A DNA stretch of 64,000 bases from CAIXSC01 sp046349915 (GTDB lineage: Bacteria > Planctomycetota > Planctomycetia > Pirellulales > Pirellulaceae), in the NCBI GenBank assembly GCA_046349915.1, contig JAXMBL010000005.1, positions 372,001 through 436,000 of the forward strand, in the 5' to 3' direction. Positions 53,203 to 62,993 of the stretch are shown one piece after another. How positions within the stretch are numbered: the first letter of the stretch is position 1; every line of letters begins with the position of its first letter. The position numbers were made by a program, and so were the translations under genes. Below the pieces are notes generated by a model. That model saw only the letters and a program-made list of their open reading frames with translations, searched no databases and was not told the DNA's origin.

Positions 53203-54696
53203 ATGGCCGCCGAATTCTCAAGCCGAGCGAACCTCCGTCGCCAGCCCGCGTTGGAATTGGGTTCGTCGAATTCCGCGGGCTTTTCGCGTCGCGACATGTT
53301 GATGCAGGGGGGAGGCGGGTTCGGAGCACTGGCTCTCAGCTATCTGTTAGGCGGCGGCATAACACAAGCGGCCTCGCCCGACTCATCACATGGGCTCGCC
53401 GCCAAACCGGGCCCGCGCGGTCCGCATTTGCAACCGCGAGCGAAGAGCGTGATTTTCGTGTTTCTCGAGGGCGGGCCGAGTCATATCGACTTGTTCGATC
53501 CCAAGCCGAAGTTAACCGAGTTGGCGGGGAAGCCGCTCCCCGACAGTTTCGGCCCCGTCATCACGCCGATGGGCGAGTATGACGCGCCGCTGTTGGCGTC
53601 CAAACGGAAGTGGAAACAGCATGGCGAGTCAGGATTGTGGATTAGCGATTGGCTGCCGCATATCGCGAACTGCGCCGACGACTTGTGCGTGATCCGTTCG
53701 TGCTGGGCGGATGGCTTGAACCACTCGAACGGCGTCTGTCAGATGAACACAGGCTCGATCCTCGCGGGTCGGCCGTCGCTAGGCGCGTGGGTCAGTTACG
53801 GTTTGGGGAGCGAGAACCAGGACCTGCCCGCGTTCGTGGTGTTGGAAGACAATCCTGGGAAGGTAATCAACGGGCCGCGGAATTGGGGGGCTGGTTTCAT
53901 GCCAGCCGTTTACCAAGGGACCGCGATGCGAGGCGGCAACGAGCCGATTCCCTATCTGGCGCCGCCGTCGGAAGTCGCGGGCGACCGGCAGCAGCGGAAG
54001 TTGAGTTTGCTGGAGCGAGTGAACCGGCGGCACGCCGCCGAGCGCACGGACCAGTCGGAGTTGGATGCACGGATTCGCAGTTATGAACTCGCGTTCCGCA
54101 TGCAAGCCGCCGCGCCGGGAACGGTCGACTTGAGCGACGAGACCGCGGAAACTCAACAGCTGTACGGCATGGATCAGAAAGAGACAGCCGACTTTGGCCG
54201 ACAGTGTTTGCTGGCCCGAAGGTTGGTCGAACGAGGCGTGCGGTTCGTCCAACTCTATCATGGCTCGGGCAGTCGCTGGGATGCGCACTCGAACATCGAA
54301 AAGAACCACACCGAAAACTGCCGTGCGTCGGATGCACCGGTCGCCGGTTTGTTGCGCGACCTGAAGCGTCGCGGGTTACTGGACGAGACGCTAGTGATTT
54401 GGGGCGGCGAATTTGGACGGACGCCGATGAGCGAGAAGGGGGACGGCCGCGACCACAATCCTTACGGGTTCACCATGTGGATGGCAGGCGGCGGAGTAAA
54501 ATCGGGCGTGGCAGTGGGAGCGACCGACGAGATTGGTTTGCATGCGGTCGAGCATCGAGTGCATGTGCACGATTTGCACGCCACCATCCTTTACTTACTG
54601 GGAATCGATCCCGTGCAGTTGGTCTATCTGCACAAGGGACGCCCCGAGCGAGCGACCTTGAACGAAGGCGAAGTCTTCCGCAAAGTGTTAGCGTAA
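53203..54696 (+). CDS. DUF1501 protein, paired with cytochrome 2
   Basis: 497 residues from ATG 53203, with AGAGGA 8 nt upstream; an in-frame TTG at 53182 would overlap the previous gene. Tat-type leader: GFSRRDMLMQGGGGFGALAL. The alkaline-phosphatase-like fold follows: KSVIFVFLEGGPSHIDLFDP, NCADDLCVIRSCWADGLNHS, GVRFVQLYHGSGSRWDAHSN, DETLVIWGGEFGRTPMSEKG, DGRDHNPYGFTMWMAGGGVK and HDLHATILYLLGIDPVQLVY. Exported; substrate unknown. It starts 13 bp after the cytochrome gene, the usual planctomycete pairing. Confidence 0.93.
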   Translation: MAAEFSSRANLRRQPALELGSSNSAGFSRRDMLMQGGGGFGALALSYLLGGGITQAASPDSSHGLAAKPGPRGPHLQPRAKSVIFVFLEGGPSHIDLFDPKPKLTELAGKPLPDSFGPVITPMGEYDAPLLASKRKWKQHGESGLWISDWLPHIANCADDLCVIRSCWADGLNHSNGVCQMNTGSILAGRPSLGAWVSYGLGSENQDLPAFVVLEDNPGKVINGPRNWGAGFMPAVYQGTAMRGGNEPIPYLAPPSEVAGDRQQRKLSLLERVNRRHAAERTDQSELDARIRSYELAFRMQAAAPGTVDLSDETAETQQLYGMDQKETADFGRQCLLARRLVERGVRFVQLYHGSGSRWDAHSNIEKNHTENCRASDAPVAGLLRDLKRRGLLDETLVIWGGEFGRTPMSEKGDGRDHNPYGFTMWMAGGGVKSGVAVGATDEIGLHAVEHRVHVHDLHATILYLLGIDPVQLVYLHKGRPERATLNEGEVFRKVLA

Positions 54697-55042
54697 CCGA
54701 ATCGTAGGTGAAGCGAGTCTCGTTCTCGATTCTTACTGGTCGAGTCACAGCCTCCGCGCACTCGAATCCCTGCATTCAAGCCCCACACTCCTCAACCGCT
54801 CCGCGCCTCCCCCACAGAAATCGTAATCCTCTGTTCAGCAGGCCCCGTTTCCCTTCCGTGCCGTTCCGTGTTTTTCCGTGGCCAAATTGGTGGGGCGGCG
54901 TTGGTACGCGCTGCTGCTGTTCATCTCGCGAAGCGGGATGGCTACGATCCAGTGGCGAAAAGACCGCCGCAAGCCGCGGGCGGGGGCGAATTTCGTTCCT
55001 TCCACCCTTCTCGACCTGCGGTCGCACGGTAAACTTGAGCCC
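54697..55042. other. Intergenic region upstream of pyruvate carboxylase
   Basis: 346 bp. Near 54852-54881 CCGTG recurs in a short direct repeat (CCGTGCCGTTCCGTGTTTTT). A family B half-site, CTCGCGAAGCGGGATGGCTAC, ends at 54945. A frame continuous with pyc runs through the right half but does not look coding. No promoter is convincing. Confidence 0.5.
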
Positions 55043-58000
55043 ATGAAGAAAATCACAAAACTGCTGGTGGCGAATCGCAGCGAGATTGCGATTCGGGTGT
55101 TTCGCAGCGCGCATGAGCTGGGTATCCGGACGGTGGCGATCTACACGCATGAAGATCGCTATGCGTTGCACCGCTTTAAGGCCGATGAGGCGTATTTGAT
55201 TGGCCAGCCGGGCGAGCCAATCCGCGCGTATCTGGATGTCCACAACATCGTGCTGCTGGCGCAGCGGCAGGGCGTTGACGCGATCCATCCGGGTTACGGC
55301 TTCATGTCCGAAAACCCCGAGTTGGCTCGAGCGTGCGAGAAGGCGGGCATTCTGTTTGTCGGACCGTCGGTCGAGGCGCTCGAGCAGTTGGGCGACAAGA
55401 CTTTCGCCCGTAATCTGGCCATGCGAGTGGGAGTGCCGGTGCTCGGCGGGAGCAAAGAGTCGCTCCAGCATGTCGAAGATGGCCTGAAGATCGCCCGACA
55501 GCTCGGCTACCCCGTAATCATCAAGGCGGCCAAGGGCGGCGGCGGTCGCGGGATGCGAGTGGTCAAGGAAGAGGCGGAATTCGCCAGCGCGTTTGACCAG
55601 GCTCAGCGCGAGTCGCTGACAGCGTTCGGCAGCCCCGAGATCTTTGTCGAAAAGTTCGTGGCGCAAGCGAGTCACATTGAAGTGCAGTTGCTGGGCGACA
55701 AGCACGGCAATCTGGTGCATCTCTGGGAACGCGATTGCTCGATCCAGCGTCGCCATCAAAAGGTGGTCGAAATCGCCCCGGCGCCGCAACTCGACCAAGA
55801 CGTGCGGAACGCACTGTGCGAGGCCGCTTTGGCGATCGGCCGCGAGGTGAACTATTACGCCGCGGGGACGGTCGAGTTTCTGTTGGATCGCGAAACGAAC
55901 CAGTTCTATTTCATCGAAGTGAATCCGCGGATTCAGGTCGAGCATACGGTGACGGAAGAGGTGACGGGGGTCGACATCGTCAAGTCGCAGATCCTGGTCG
56001 CTCAAGGGTCCCCGCTGTCGGACCCCGAGATCGGTTTGCCGTCGCAAGCCGACATCAAGACGAATGGTTTTGCGATTCAGTGCCGAGTGACGACGGAGGA
56101 TCCCTCGAACAACTTCATGCCCGATTATGGGCGAGTGGCCCACTATCGATCGGCCAGCGGCATGGGCATTCGACTGGACGCGGGGAGCGCCTTCAGTGGC
56201 GCGGTCGTCAATCCATTCTATGACTCGCTGCTGGTGAAGGTCTCGGCGCGCGGTCGTCGCTTCATCGATGCCGCTCGCCGGATGGAACGCTGCTTGCAAG
56301 AGTTCCGCATTCGCGGCGTTAAGACGAACATTCCGTTTTTGATCAAGCTGATCACGCATCCTCAGTTCTTGGATGGGCGAGCGACCACGCGGTTTATCGA
56401 CCAGACTCCCGAGTTGTTCAAGTTGCCCAAGCGACGTGATCGGGCCACCAAGCTGCTGACTTTCTTGGGGGATGTGATCGTCAATGGCAACTCGCTGGTG
56501 AAGGATCGTCCCAAGGCGACTCGCCGGCTCCCCGCGCCAGTTCCCGCGATCGATCGCTATTCGCCGGTGCCGCCGGGGCTGCGCGATAAGCTGCGGACGC
56601 TCGGTCCCGCCAACTTTTGCCAGTGGGTGTTGCGCGAGCGGCAGTTGTTCGTCACCGACACGACGTTCCGCGACGCGCATCAATCACTATTGGCCACTCG
56701 TTTCCGCACGCACGATTTGCTGGAGATCGCCGACGCGTACGCTCGTCGCTGCTCAAACCTCTTTTCGCTGGAGATGTGGGGCGGGGCGACGTTCGACACT
56801 TCGATGCGATTCTTGAAGGAGTGTCCGTGGCAGCGGCTGGCGGAGATGCGGGAGCGGATCCCCAACATTCCGTTCCAGATGTTGCTGCGAGCGTCGAACG
56901 CCGTCGGATACACCAATTATCCCGACAACATCGTGCAGGAGTTCGTGAAGGAGTCGGCGGACGCGGGGATCGACGTTTTCCGCGTGTTCGATGCGCTGAA
57001 CTGGGTGCCGAACATGCGAGTGGCGATGGAGGCGGTGCTGAAGACTTCCAGCATCTGCGAGCCAGCGATTTGCTATTCCGGCGACATTCTCAATCCCAAA
57101 CGCGACAAATACACGCTGCAGTACTACGTCGACTTGGCGAAGCAGCTGGAGAAGATGGGCGCCCACATGCTGGCAATCAAGGATATGGCCGGTTTGTGCA
57201 AACCGTACGCGGCCGAGAAACTGGTGCGTACGCTCAAGCAGGAGATCGGCATCCCGATCCATTTCCACACGCACGATACGGCCAGTATTCAGGCCGCATC
57301 GTTGCTCAAGGCGACCGACCAAGGAGTCGACGTGGTCGACGCGGCCATGGCGCCCATGTCGGGCGGCACGTCTCAACCTAACCTGAACACCTTGGTCGAA
57401 TCCGTGAAATTCGGCGAGCGTGATACGGGTCTGCACACGCCCGACTTGGACGCGATGGCGAATTACTGGCAAGCGGTGCGCGAGTTCTACAAGCCGTTCG
57501 ATACCGAAATGGTGCCAGCCACCACCGACTTGTATAACCACGAAATGCCTGGCGGACAGTATACGAACCTGCATCAGCAGGCGGCCGCCTTAGGTTTGGC
57601 CGACCGCTGGGCCGACGTCTGCCACATGTACGCCGAAGTAAACGACCTGTTTGGCGACATCGTGAAAGTCACCCCCACCTCCAAGGCGGTAGGGGATATG
57701 GCGCTCTTCATGGTCGCCAACAACTTGACCAAAGAGGATATCCTGCGGAGCGATCGCGAGTTTGCGTTCCCCGAGTCGGTGGTCGATTTGATTGGCGGGC
57801 GCATGGGCCAGCCGCCCGGCGGATTCCCGCCGGAAGTCGTCACTCGAGTGATGCGGGACATGGCGGTCATGACGGGACGACCGGGCGAGACGTTGCCGCC
57901 CGCCGACTTTGACAAGGCGACCGCGGAAGTGCGCGAATTCCTGCATCGCGAGCCCTCGCGACGCGAGGTCTTGTCGTACCTGTTGTACCCCAAGGTTTAC

Positions 58001-58486
58001 CGCGACTTCGTCGCTCACCAGTTGCGGTACTCGGACACCAGCGATTTGCCGACCCCGGTGTTCTTCTACGGACAATTGCCGGGCGAAGAGTTCGCGATCG
58101 ACATCGAACCGGGCAAGACGCTGATCGTCAAGTTCACGAATGTGGGCGAGCCGCATGCGGACGGTCGACGATCGGTCTTCTTCGAATTGAATGGTCAGCC
58201 GCGCGACGTCACCGTGGTCGACCGTAGCCTGGAACCCGAGACCAAGTCGGCGCCCAAGGCCGACCCCGCCAACCCCAAGCAGGTCGGCGCCAGCATGCCG
58301 GGTATGGTAGTCACCGTCACCGTCCAAGTGGGCGACCAAGTGACGAAGGGGCAGAAGCTATTGAGCTTGGAGGCCATGAAGATGGAAGCGACCGTGTACG
58401 CCGAACGAGACGGCAAGGTCGCTCAAGTCCTCGTGAAGCCCGGCACTCCCGTTCAAACCGGCGACTTGATGGTGGCGTTCGAGTAG
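55043..58486 (+). CDS. pyc: Pyruvate carboxylase
   Basis: 1147 residues from ATG 55043 (MKKITKLLVANRSEIAIRVF), the standard start and full length of single-chain PYC. It carboxylates pyruvate to oxaloacetate. The biotin carboxylase domain has the ATP-grasp loop KAAKGGGGRGMRVV, FVEKFVAQASHIEVQLLGD and FIEVNPRIQVEHTVTEEVTG. The carboxyltransferase domain has TTFRDAHQSLLATRFRTHDL, the metal-binding KDMAGLCKPYAAEK, and HTHDTA. The C-terminal biotin domain has SLEAMKMEATVYAERDGKVA with the biotinylated Lys. It is convergent with the DUF2293 gene and overlaps it by 34 bp. Confidence 0.97.
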   Translation: MKKITKLLVANRSEIAIRVFRSAHELGIRTVAIYTHEDRYALHRFKADEAYLIGQPGEPIRAYLDVHNIVLLAQRQGVDAIHPGYGFMSENPELARACEKAGILFVGPSVEALEQLGDKTFARNLAMRVGVPVLGGSKESLQHVEDGLKIARQLGYPVIIKAAKGGGGRGMRVVKEEAEFASAFDQAQRESLTAFGSPEIFVEKFVAQASHIEVQLLGDKHGNLVHLWERDCSIQRRHQKVVEIAPAPQLDQDVRNALCEAALAIGREVNYYAAGTVEFLLDRETNQFYFIEVNPRIQVEHTVTEEVTGVDIVKSQILVAQGSPLSDPEIGLPSQADIKTNGFAIQCRVTTEDPSNNFMPDYGRVAHYRSASGMGIRLDAGSAFSGAVVNPFYDSLLVKVSARGRRFIDAARRMERCLQEFRIRGVKTNIPFLIKLITHPQFLDGRATTRFIDQTPELFKLPKRRDRATKLLTFLGDVIVNGNSLVKDRPKATRRLPAPVPAIDRYSPVPPGLRDKLRTLGPANFCQWVLRERQLFVTDTTFRDAHQSLLATRFRTHDLLEIADAYARRCSNLFSLEMWGGATFDTSMRFLKECPWQRLAEMRERIPNIPFQMLLRASNAVGYTNYPDNIVQEFVKESADAGIDVFRVFDALNWVPNMRVAMEAVLKTSSICEPAICYSGDILNPKRDKYTLQYYVDLAKQLEKMGAHMLAIKDMAGLCKPYAAEKLVRTLKQEIGIPIHFHTHDTASIQAASLLKATDQGVDVVDAAMAPMSGGTSQPNLNTLVESVKFGERDTGLHTPDLDAMANYWQAVREFYKPFDTEMVPATTDLYNHEMPGGQYTNLHQQAAALGLADRWADVCHMYAEVNDLFGDIVKVTPTSKAVGDMALFMVANNLTKEDILRSDREFAFPESVVDLIGGRMGQPPGGFPPEVVTRVMRDMAVMTGRPGETLPPADFDKATAEVREFLHREPSRREVLSYLLYPKVYRDFVAHQLRYSDTSDLPTPVFFYGQLPGEEFAIDIEPGKTLIVKFTNVGEPHADGRRSVFFELNGQPRDVTVVDRSLEPETKSAPKADPANPKQVGASMPGMVVTVTVQVGDQVTKGQKLLSLEAMKMEATVYAERDGKVAQVLVKPGTPVQTGDLMVAFE

Positions 58487-59145
58487 GCGAGAGCTTGTTG
58501 TAGCGGACAATGTACGGTCGAGCTTTCGCCTTGGCGGTAGCGAGACAGTAGTTCCTTGGAGCGTTGAGCAAGCATGCGGCGCACTTCGCGCCGCTTGCCC
58601 TTCACTCGCGGGATTGTCATCGAATCATACGCCGTGGTCTGATGTCGCATCCACGCAATCACGGCCGCTTCCGCTCGCTGTTCGATCGGAATCCGCTTCG
58701 TGCGAGCCACCGTGCCGCTACCGACGGGCGTTGCGTGAGCGGACACAGCCTCGGCCAGCCGCTGAGCGAGCGCCGCGTGGCTGGGATGAAACGCTAAGAA
58801 ACTCACCACGGCCCCAGTAAAGTCCTCGACGTACTCGGTCTGAGCCTTCTCGCGCCGTTTGGCGTCGGCTTCCTTGCGTTTGGCGAAACTCTCCGTCGAA
58901 CGCTCGGCGGCCAGCTCGTCTTTAATCCGGGCAATCGTGTCCGCCGGCGCCCACACCCCGCGCGAGAATAACTTGCGTCCCTTTTTCTCCTGCACCACCC
59001 AGTGATCGCCCGCCGCTTTCACTCGACGAGTCAGCGCGGCGTCGCCCGGCGCCAACAAAACCCACCCGGCTGGCGCCGTGAGCACTCGACCATCGCTCGC
59101 TCGCACCGTATTGGGATTCGGCCCTGGAGTAAATGTTGCGGACAT
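58453..59145 (-). CDS. DUF2293-domain protein
   Basis: 230 residues. The N-terminal half (RTVRASDGR-like, APAGWVLLAPGDAALTRRVK, GDHWVVQEKKGRKLFSRGVW) is a small domain, then a charged helix (AAERSTESFAKRKEADAKRR). The C-terminal half has AVIAWMRHQTTAYDSMTIPR followed by VKGKRREVRRMLAQRS, which I associate with DUF2293. The function is unknown; basic, cytoplasmic, possibly nucleic acid binding by charge only. The last 34 bp overlap the convergent pyc gene. Confidence 0.7.
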   Translation of the reverse strand: MSATFTPGPNPNTVRASDGRVLTAPAGWVLLAPGDAALTRRVKAAGDHWVVQEKKGRKLFSRGVWAPADTIARIKDELAAERSTESFAKRKEADAKRREKAQTEYVEDFTGAVVSFLAFHPSHAALAQRLAEAVSAHATPVGSGTVARTKRIPIEQRAEAAVIAWMRHQTTAYDSMTIPRVKGKRREVRRMLAQRSKELLSRYRQGESSTVHCPLQQALAYSNATIKSPV

Positions 59146-59163
59146 ACTGGTTTCGCCTCCTTA

Positions 59164-59271
59164 GTAGCCCGCTCGCTTCGCGAGCGGAATAGCCGCGCGA
59201 CCCGCGTGCGCCCCTCGCCGCCAGCCGAGCCGCGGCATCGACCGGAGCGACGGGCTGGAAGTCCGGCGTAC
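59164..59271. repeat. Chimeric repeat: family B left end, family A right end
   Basis: It starts GTAGCCCGCTCGCTTCGCGA, the left end of the 132-bp family B elements, and ends CGACGGGCTGGAAGTCCGGC followed by GTAC, a diverged family A palindrome. The join lies in a G+C-rich centre of about 50 bp. Confidence 0.75.
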
Positions 59272-59274
59272 ATC

Positions 59275-60681
59275 CTAGCCCAAGCCTGCGGACATCGAGC
59301 TATCCGTGGCGTCGGACGAGAACGCCACGCTCACTTCATAGCCTCCCTGCGAGTAGCATTCTTTCGTCGGAATATACCAGGGACCGCCGTCGCCATAAGC
59401 GGCGACCGCGACGAATCGGTCGGGCGATAGCTGTTGAGCTCGCAACTGGTACTCGATGAACGACTCCGCCGGCAAATGCAGCATCTTCGTGCCGCCAATC
59501 TCCAACGACGACAGGATGATCGGCACTTTCTGTTCGCAGCGACGAATGAACGCCACGGTGAACGCCGGACGATTCCGAGCGACCACGGGGTTGCTGTTGT
59601 TTTTGATTTGCTCTTCGAGCTTCGCCGCGTCAAACATGGGATTGGGGGTCAGCAGCAACGGCTGAGCCCGCCATTGAAACGTCTGAACCGACTCACGCTG
59701 CAATTGCCGCTCCGACGCCGCCAGTCCTTCGTACATGCGTGCGGTCAGACGCACGCGAGCGTCAGGCGTGCCATCGTTGTACTTGCCCGCCGCCACATTG
59801 CCCGAACAGCCCGTGAAGTAGATGTGAGTCGTATCGGGTTCGTCGGCCTGCCGCTTCTTGCGAGCCAACCCCACGAATTCGCTGGTGACTCGGCCGTCCC
59901 CATAGAAACTCATCGGGTGCGTCGCATAGTAGTGACACGCCACCAACTTCTTGTCCCCTTCGTAGAAGGCGATGGTCTTGAGCCACGGGTCGATCAAGCC
60001 GTCCGGCAACTCTTGCAACTTCTTGTCCTTGGTGGCGCTGCCTCGCCAATGCAGAATCTTGCCGTCGGGTCCTAAGAAGCGCCGGTTGGAAGCGACGCCC
60101 TGAACTTGTGCCTGCCCGCGAGCCACGTGGGTCACGGGTCGAGCCGATCGAATCGCCTCGGCGACCGCCTTCTTCGCCCGCTCGACGCAGTCCATGAAGT
60201 ACGAAACGTCGACGATCGCTGGCAGATCGCCTTGCGCCGCCACCAGCTTCTGAGCATCGAGACACGCAAACGGCGCATTGTGTTGGTGCACGCACTGCAC
60301 GGCCACTCGGTCGGCCGAGGTGCCGGCCGCGGCCGCCAGCGCCTCACGCCACATCACGTGGCCGCTATTCAAAATCCCCGTCCAATCGACCGCGCAAACG
60401 ACGACTGGCTTTTGCCCGCCTCCCAGCAGCACAAATCCGATGGCCTCGGCTGCATCATCCACGGCGCTGACCGGCTTGATCCAGCCTCCACAGCAACCGT
60501 GCCCCATCGGCGGCGTTACGTCGAGCCGGAAGGGGGCGATTCGCAACGGTCCTGCTGAATGGTCAGTCGCAGATGCGTCGTCCGCCCAAGTGGGTGAAAC
60601 CCAGTCGGTCGGTCGAGCCGCCAGCGCCACCAGTCCCGCCCCCAATGTCTTCACCACTTGCCGCCGTTCCCTGTTCGCCAT
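59275..60681 (-). CDS. Tat-exported neutral-ceramidase-like protein
   Basis: 468 residues from ATG 60681, fixed by AGGAGG 8 nt upstream, though that site itself lies after an earlier in-frame ATG at 60699. The N-terminus MANRERRQVVKTLGAGLVAL has the shape of a Tat leader. The body starts APFRLDVTPPMGHGCCGGW, then VVVCAVDWTGIL, VQCVHQHNAPFA (metal-site His pair) and HYYATHPMSFYGDGRVTSEF, the pattern of neutral/alkaline non-lysosomal ceramidase-like proteins common in planctomycetes. The actual substrate may not be ceramide. Transcribed away from ftsH? No: it lies downstream of ftsH's end on the same minus strand. Confidence 0.75.
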   Translation of the reverse strand: MANRERRQVVKTLGAGLVALAARPTDWVSPTWADDASATDHSAGPLRIAPFRLDVTPPMGHGCCGGWIKPVSAVDDAAEAIGFVLLGGGQKPVVVCAVDWTGILNSGHVMWREALAAAAGTSADRVAVQCVHQHNAPFACLDAQKLVAAQGDLPAIVDVSYFMDCVERAKKAVAEAIRSARPVTHVARGQAQVQGVASNRRFLGPDGKILHWRGSATKDKKLQELPDGLIDPWLKTIAFYEGDKKLVACHYYATHPMSFYGDGRVTSEFVGLARKKRQADEPDTTHIYFTGCSGNVAAGKYNDGTPDARVRLTARMYEGLAASERQLQRESVQTFQWRAQPLLLTPNPMFDAAKLEEQIKNNSNPVVARNRPAFTVAFIRRCEQKVPIILSSLEIGGTKMLHLPAESFIEYQLRAQQLSPDRFVAVAAYGDGGPWYIPTKECYSQGGYEVSVAFSSDATDSSMSAGLG

Positions 60682-60689
60682 CGACATAT

Positions 60690-60695
60690 CCTCCT
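60690..60695 (-). promoter_or_regulatory. Shine-Dalgarno site fixing the ceramidase-like start
   Basis: AGGAGG on the minus strand, 8 nt before ATG 60679-60681. It favours this ATG over the in-frame ATG codons at 60699 and 60687. Confidence 0.7.
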
Positions 60696-60767
60696 GCAAA
60701 TTGACCTAGGGTGGGAAAGGACCAATGTGCGGCGACAATAGGTAGGCCAGGCGTCGGTCGCTCGCAA

Positions 60768-62738
60768 TTATGGCTTGGGTTGCTCGTGGACCGAGGGCCC
60801 GATGATCGAGCCGATCTCGCGTTCGTCCAATTCCTCTTGCTCGATCAACGCTCGGGTGAGCGCCTCGAGTTTCTCCTTTTGCTCGATCAGAAGCGACATG
60901 GCTCGTTGGTCAGCCATCCGCAGCAACTTGGTCACTTCTTCGTCGATCGATTCCATGGTCCGTTCGCTGAACGCTCGTTGCCGATGCAGTTCGCGTCCCA
61001 GGAATGGATCTTCGTCCGACATCTTGTAGCTGACTGGTCCCAGCTTTTCGCTCATGCCCCAGTGCGTGACCATGTGTCGAGCGAGGCTGGTGGCGCGTTC
61101 CAAATCATTCTCGGCGCCCACCGTGGTCTCGCTGTACATGATCCGCTCGGCCGCTCGCCCTCCCAGCATGACGATCAACAGATCGCGCAGCTCGTTTTCC
61201 GACTGATTCAAGCGTTCTTCGTTCGGCATTGTGTGCGTCGAGCCAAGCGACCTGCCGCGGGGAACGATCGTCACCTTGTGCACTCGATGAGCACCAGGGA
61301 GCAGCCACGCCGTCAACGTATGGCCCGCTTCGTGGTAGGCGGTCTTTTCCTTTTCCTTGGGCTGCAACACTTCTTCGCGTTTCGCCCCCATCAGCACCTT
61401 GTCGCGGGCATGATCGAAGTCGGACATGTCGACGCGAGTCTTGTTTTGTCGAGCCGCCCAAAGCGCGGCTTCGTTGACAATGTTGCGAATGTCGGCGCCG
61501 GTGAGCCCGATCGTGGAAGCGGCCAGCGTCTCGATTTCGACATCGTCCGCCAACGGCACCTCGCGCACATGGACCTTGAAGATCTCGATGCGTCCCTTCA
61601 ACGTGGGGCGTCCGACCGTGATGTGTCGATCAAAGCGACCGGGGCGGAGCAGGGCGGGGTCGAGCACATCGGGACGGTTGGTCGCCGCCAAGACGATGAC
61701 CGCCTCGCTCGGACTGAATCCATCCATCTCGCCCAAGATCTGATTCAGCGTCTGTTCGCGTTCATCGTGCCCGCCGCCGAGCCCAGCGCCGCGTTGCCGC
61801 CCTACCGCGTCGATTTCGTCGATGAAGATGATGCAAGGGGAGCTTTCCTTCGCGGTCTTGAACAAGTCCCGCACGCGACTCGCGCCCACACCCACGAACA
61901 TCTGAATGAACTCGGAACCGTTCACGGAGAAGAAGGGCACGCCCGCTTCACCCGCGACCGCGCGCGCCAACAACGTCTTTCCCGTGCCCGGCGGACCGTT
62001 CAGCAACACGCCCTTGGGGATGCGCCCCCCCAGTTTCTGGAACTTTTGCGGGCTCTTCAGAAACTCGACGATCTCCAGCAGGTCCGCCTTCACTCCCTCG
62101 AGACCCGCGACATCCTTGAACGTAATCGGCTGTCGAGCAGCCTCGTAGCGTTTGGCGGGACTCTTGCTGAACCCGGTGAGGAACCCGCCACCCATTAACT
62201 GTTCGCGAGTCCGACGGAATTGCAGCCAGAAGAAAACGAACATGGCCAGCGACACGCCGATTGCGATCAGCCACAGGATCTCGAGCGCCGATCCGCCAGT
62301 CGCCATCACTCGGTAATCAATGCCGCTCGCCCGCAGCAGCGACATCAGTTTCTCGCGCGACGAATCGTTGCGAGGCAGATTGACGAAGAACTTCTTGCCG
62401 TACTTTTGGCGTTCGTTCTTCTCCTTATCCCAATGCGTAATCTTCTTCCCCGACTCATCGAATTCGTCTGCTCGTTCCGGCGGATCCTTAAACACGCCGA
62501 AAGCCTGCGTATCGCCGATTTCGAGTCGCAGTATGTTGGGCTCGGCCAGCTTGACTTGCTCTTCGAACACCGGGTAGGGGAGTTCGGAACGCGAGACGTT
62601 CGACGATGCCAGGAAAACGGCAAAGATCAGACCGAGCGCCAACATCAACAGGACCAAGTTGAATCCCATGGGGCGAGCGGGCCGCCCTCCCTTCTCGTCG
62701 GGCGGAGATGGGGGACGATCATCGGGCGAATTGGCCAT
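60768..62738 (-). CDS. ftsH: ATP-dependent zinc metalloprotease FtsH
   Basis: 656 residues, normal length. It degrades misfolded and regulatory membrane and cytosolic proteins. TM1 is about 23-46 and TM2 about 155-176, flanking the periplasmic domain. The AAA domain has Walker A LNGPPGTGKTLLARAVAG, the pore loop FFSVNGSEFIQMFVGVGASR, Walker B PCIIFIDEIDAVGR, and the second-region RPGRFDRHITVGRP. The zinc site is TAYHEAGHTLTAWLLPG with the third ligand downstream in the family's usual place (ERATSLARHMVTHWGM). The N-terminal 20 residues are Pro-rich. Confidence 0.97.
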   Translation of the reverse strand: MANSPDDRPPSPPDEKGGRPARPMGFNLVLLMLALGLIFAVFLASSNVSRSELPYPVFEEQVKLAEPNILRLEIGDTQAFGVFKDPPERADEFDESGKKITHWDKEKNERQKYGKKFFVNLPRNDSSREKLMSLLRASGIDYRVMATGGSALEILWLIAIGVSLAMFVFFWLQFRRTREQLMGGGFLTGFSKSPAKRYEAARQPITFKDVAGLEGVKADLLEIVEFLKSPQKFQKLGGRIPKGVLLNGPPGTGKTLLARAVAGEAGVPFFSVNGSEFIQMFVGVGASRVRDLFKTAKESSPCIIFIDEIDAVGRQRGAGLGGGHDEREQTLNQILGEMDGFSPSEAVIVLAATNRPDVLDPALLRPGRFDRHITVGRPTLKGRIEIFKVHVREVPLADDVEIETLAASTIGLTGADIRNIVNEAALWAARQNKTRVDMSDFDHARDKVLMGAKREEVLQPKEKEKTAYHEAGHTLTAWLLPGAHRVHKVTIVPRGRSLGSTHTMPNEERLNQSENELRDLLIVMLGGRAAERIMYSETTVGAENDLERATSLARHMVTHWGMSEKLGPVSYKMSDEDPFLGRELHRQRAFSERTMESIDEEVTKLLRMADQRAMSLLIEQKEKLEALTRALIEQEELDEREIGSIIGPSVHEQPKP

Positions 62739-62993
62739 GTGGCGGAGCTTCCTGAAGAATCCTTGTCCGAGCCTCTCACTGCAAACGCTCTATAGTAATC
62801 AAGTCGCCGCGCGACATGCAGGGGGCGGCGGGATGCTGAATTAAGGGATCACGCCGGTTCCCCCTCCCCCGTAGGCCGGATCAGCCAGAAGACTCGGCAA
62901 TCAAGTCGCCGCCAGCCCAACTCCTGCCTGTCAATTGGTTTGCACTCGTTTGGCGTCCCATGCCATCGAACCGCCCCGGCGAGTCCCCAGACC

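Noticed and set aside
54776..56683. 635-codon minus-strand frame opposite pyruvate carboxylase
   Set aside because: It is the antisense of the biotin carboxylase domain and has no protein-like features of its own.
60711..62198. 495-codon plus-strand frame opposite ftsH
   Set aside because: Antisense shadow of a conserved gene.
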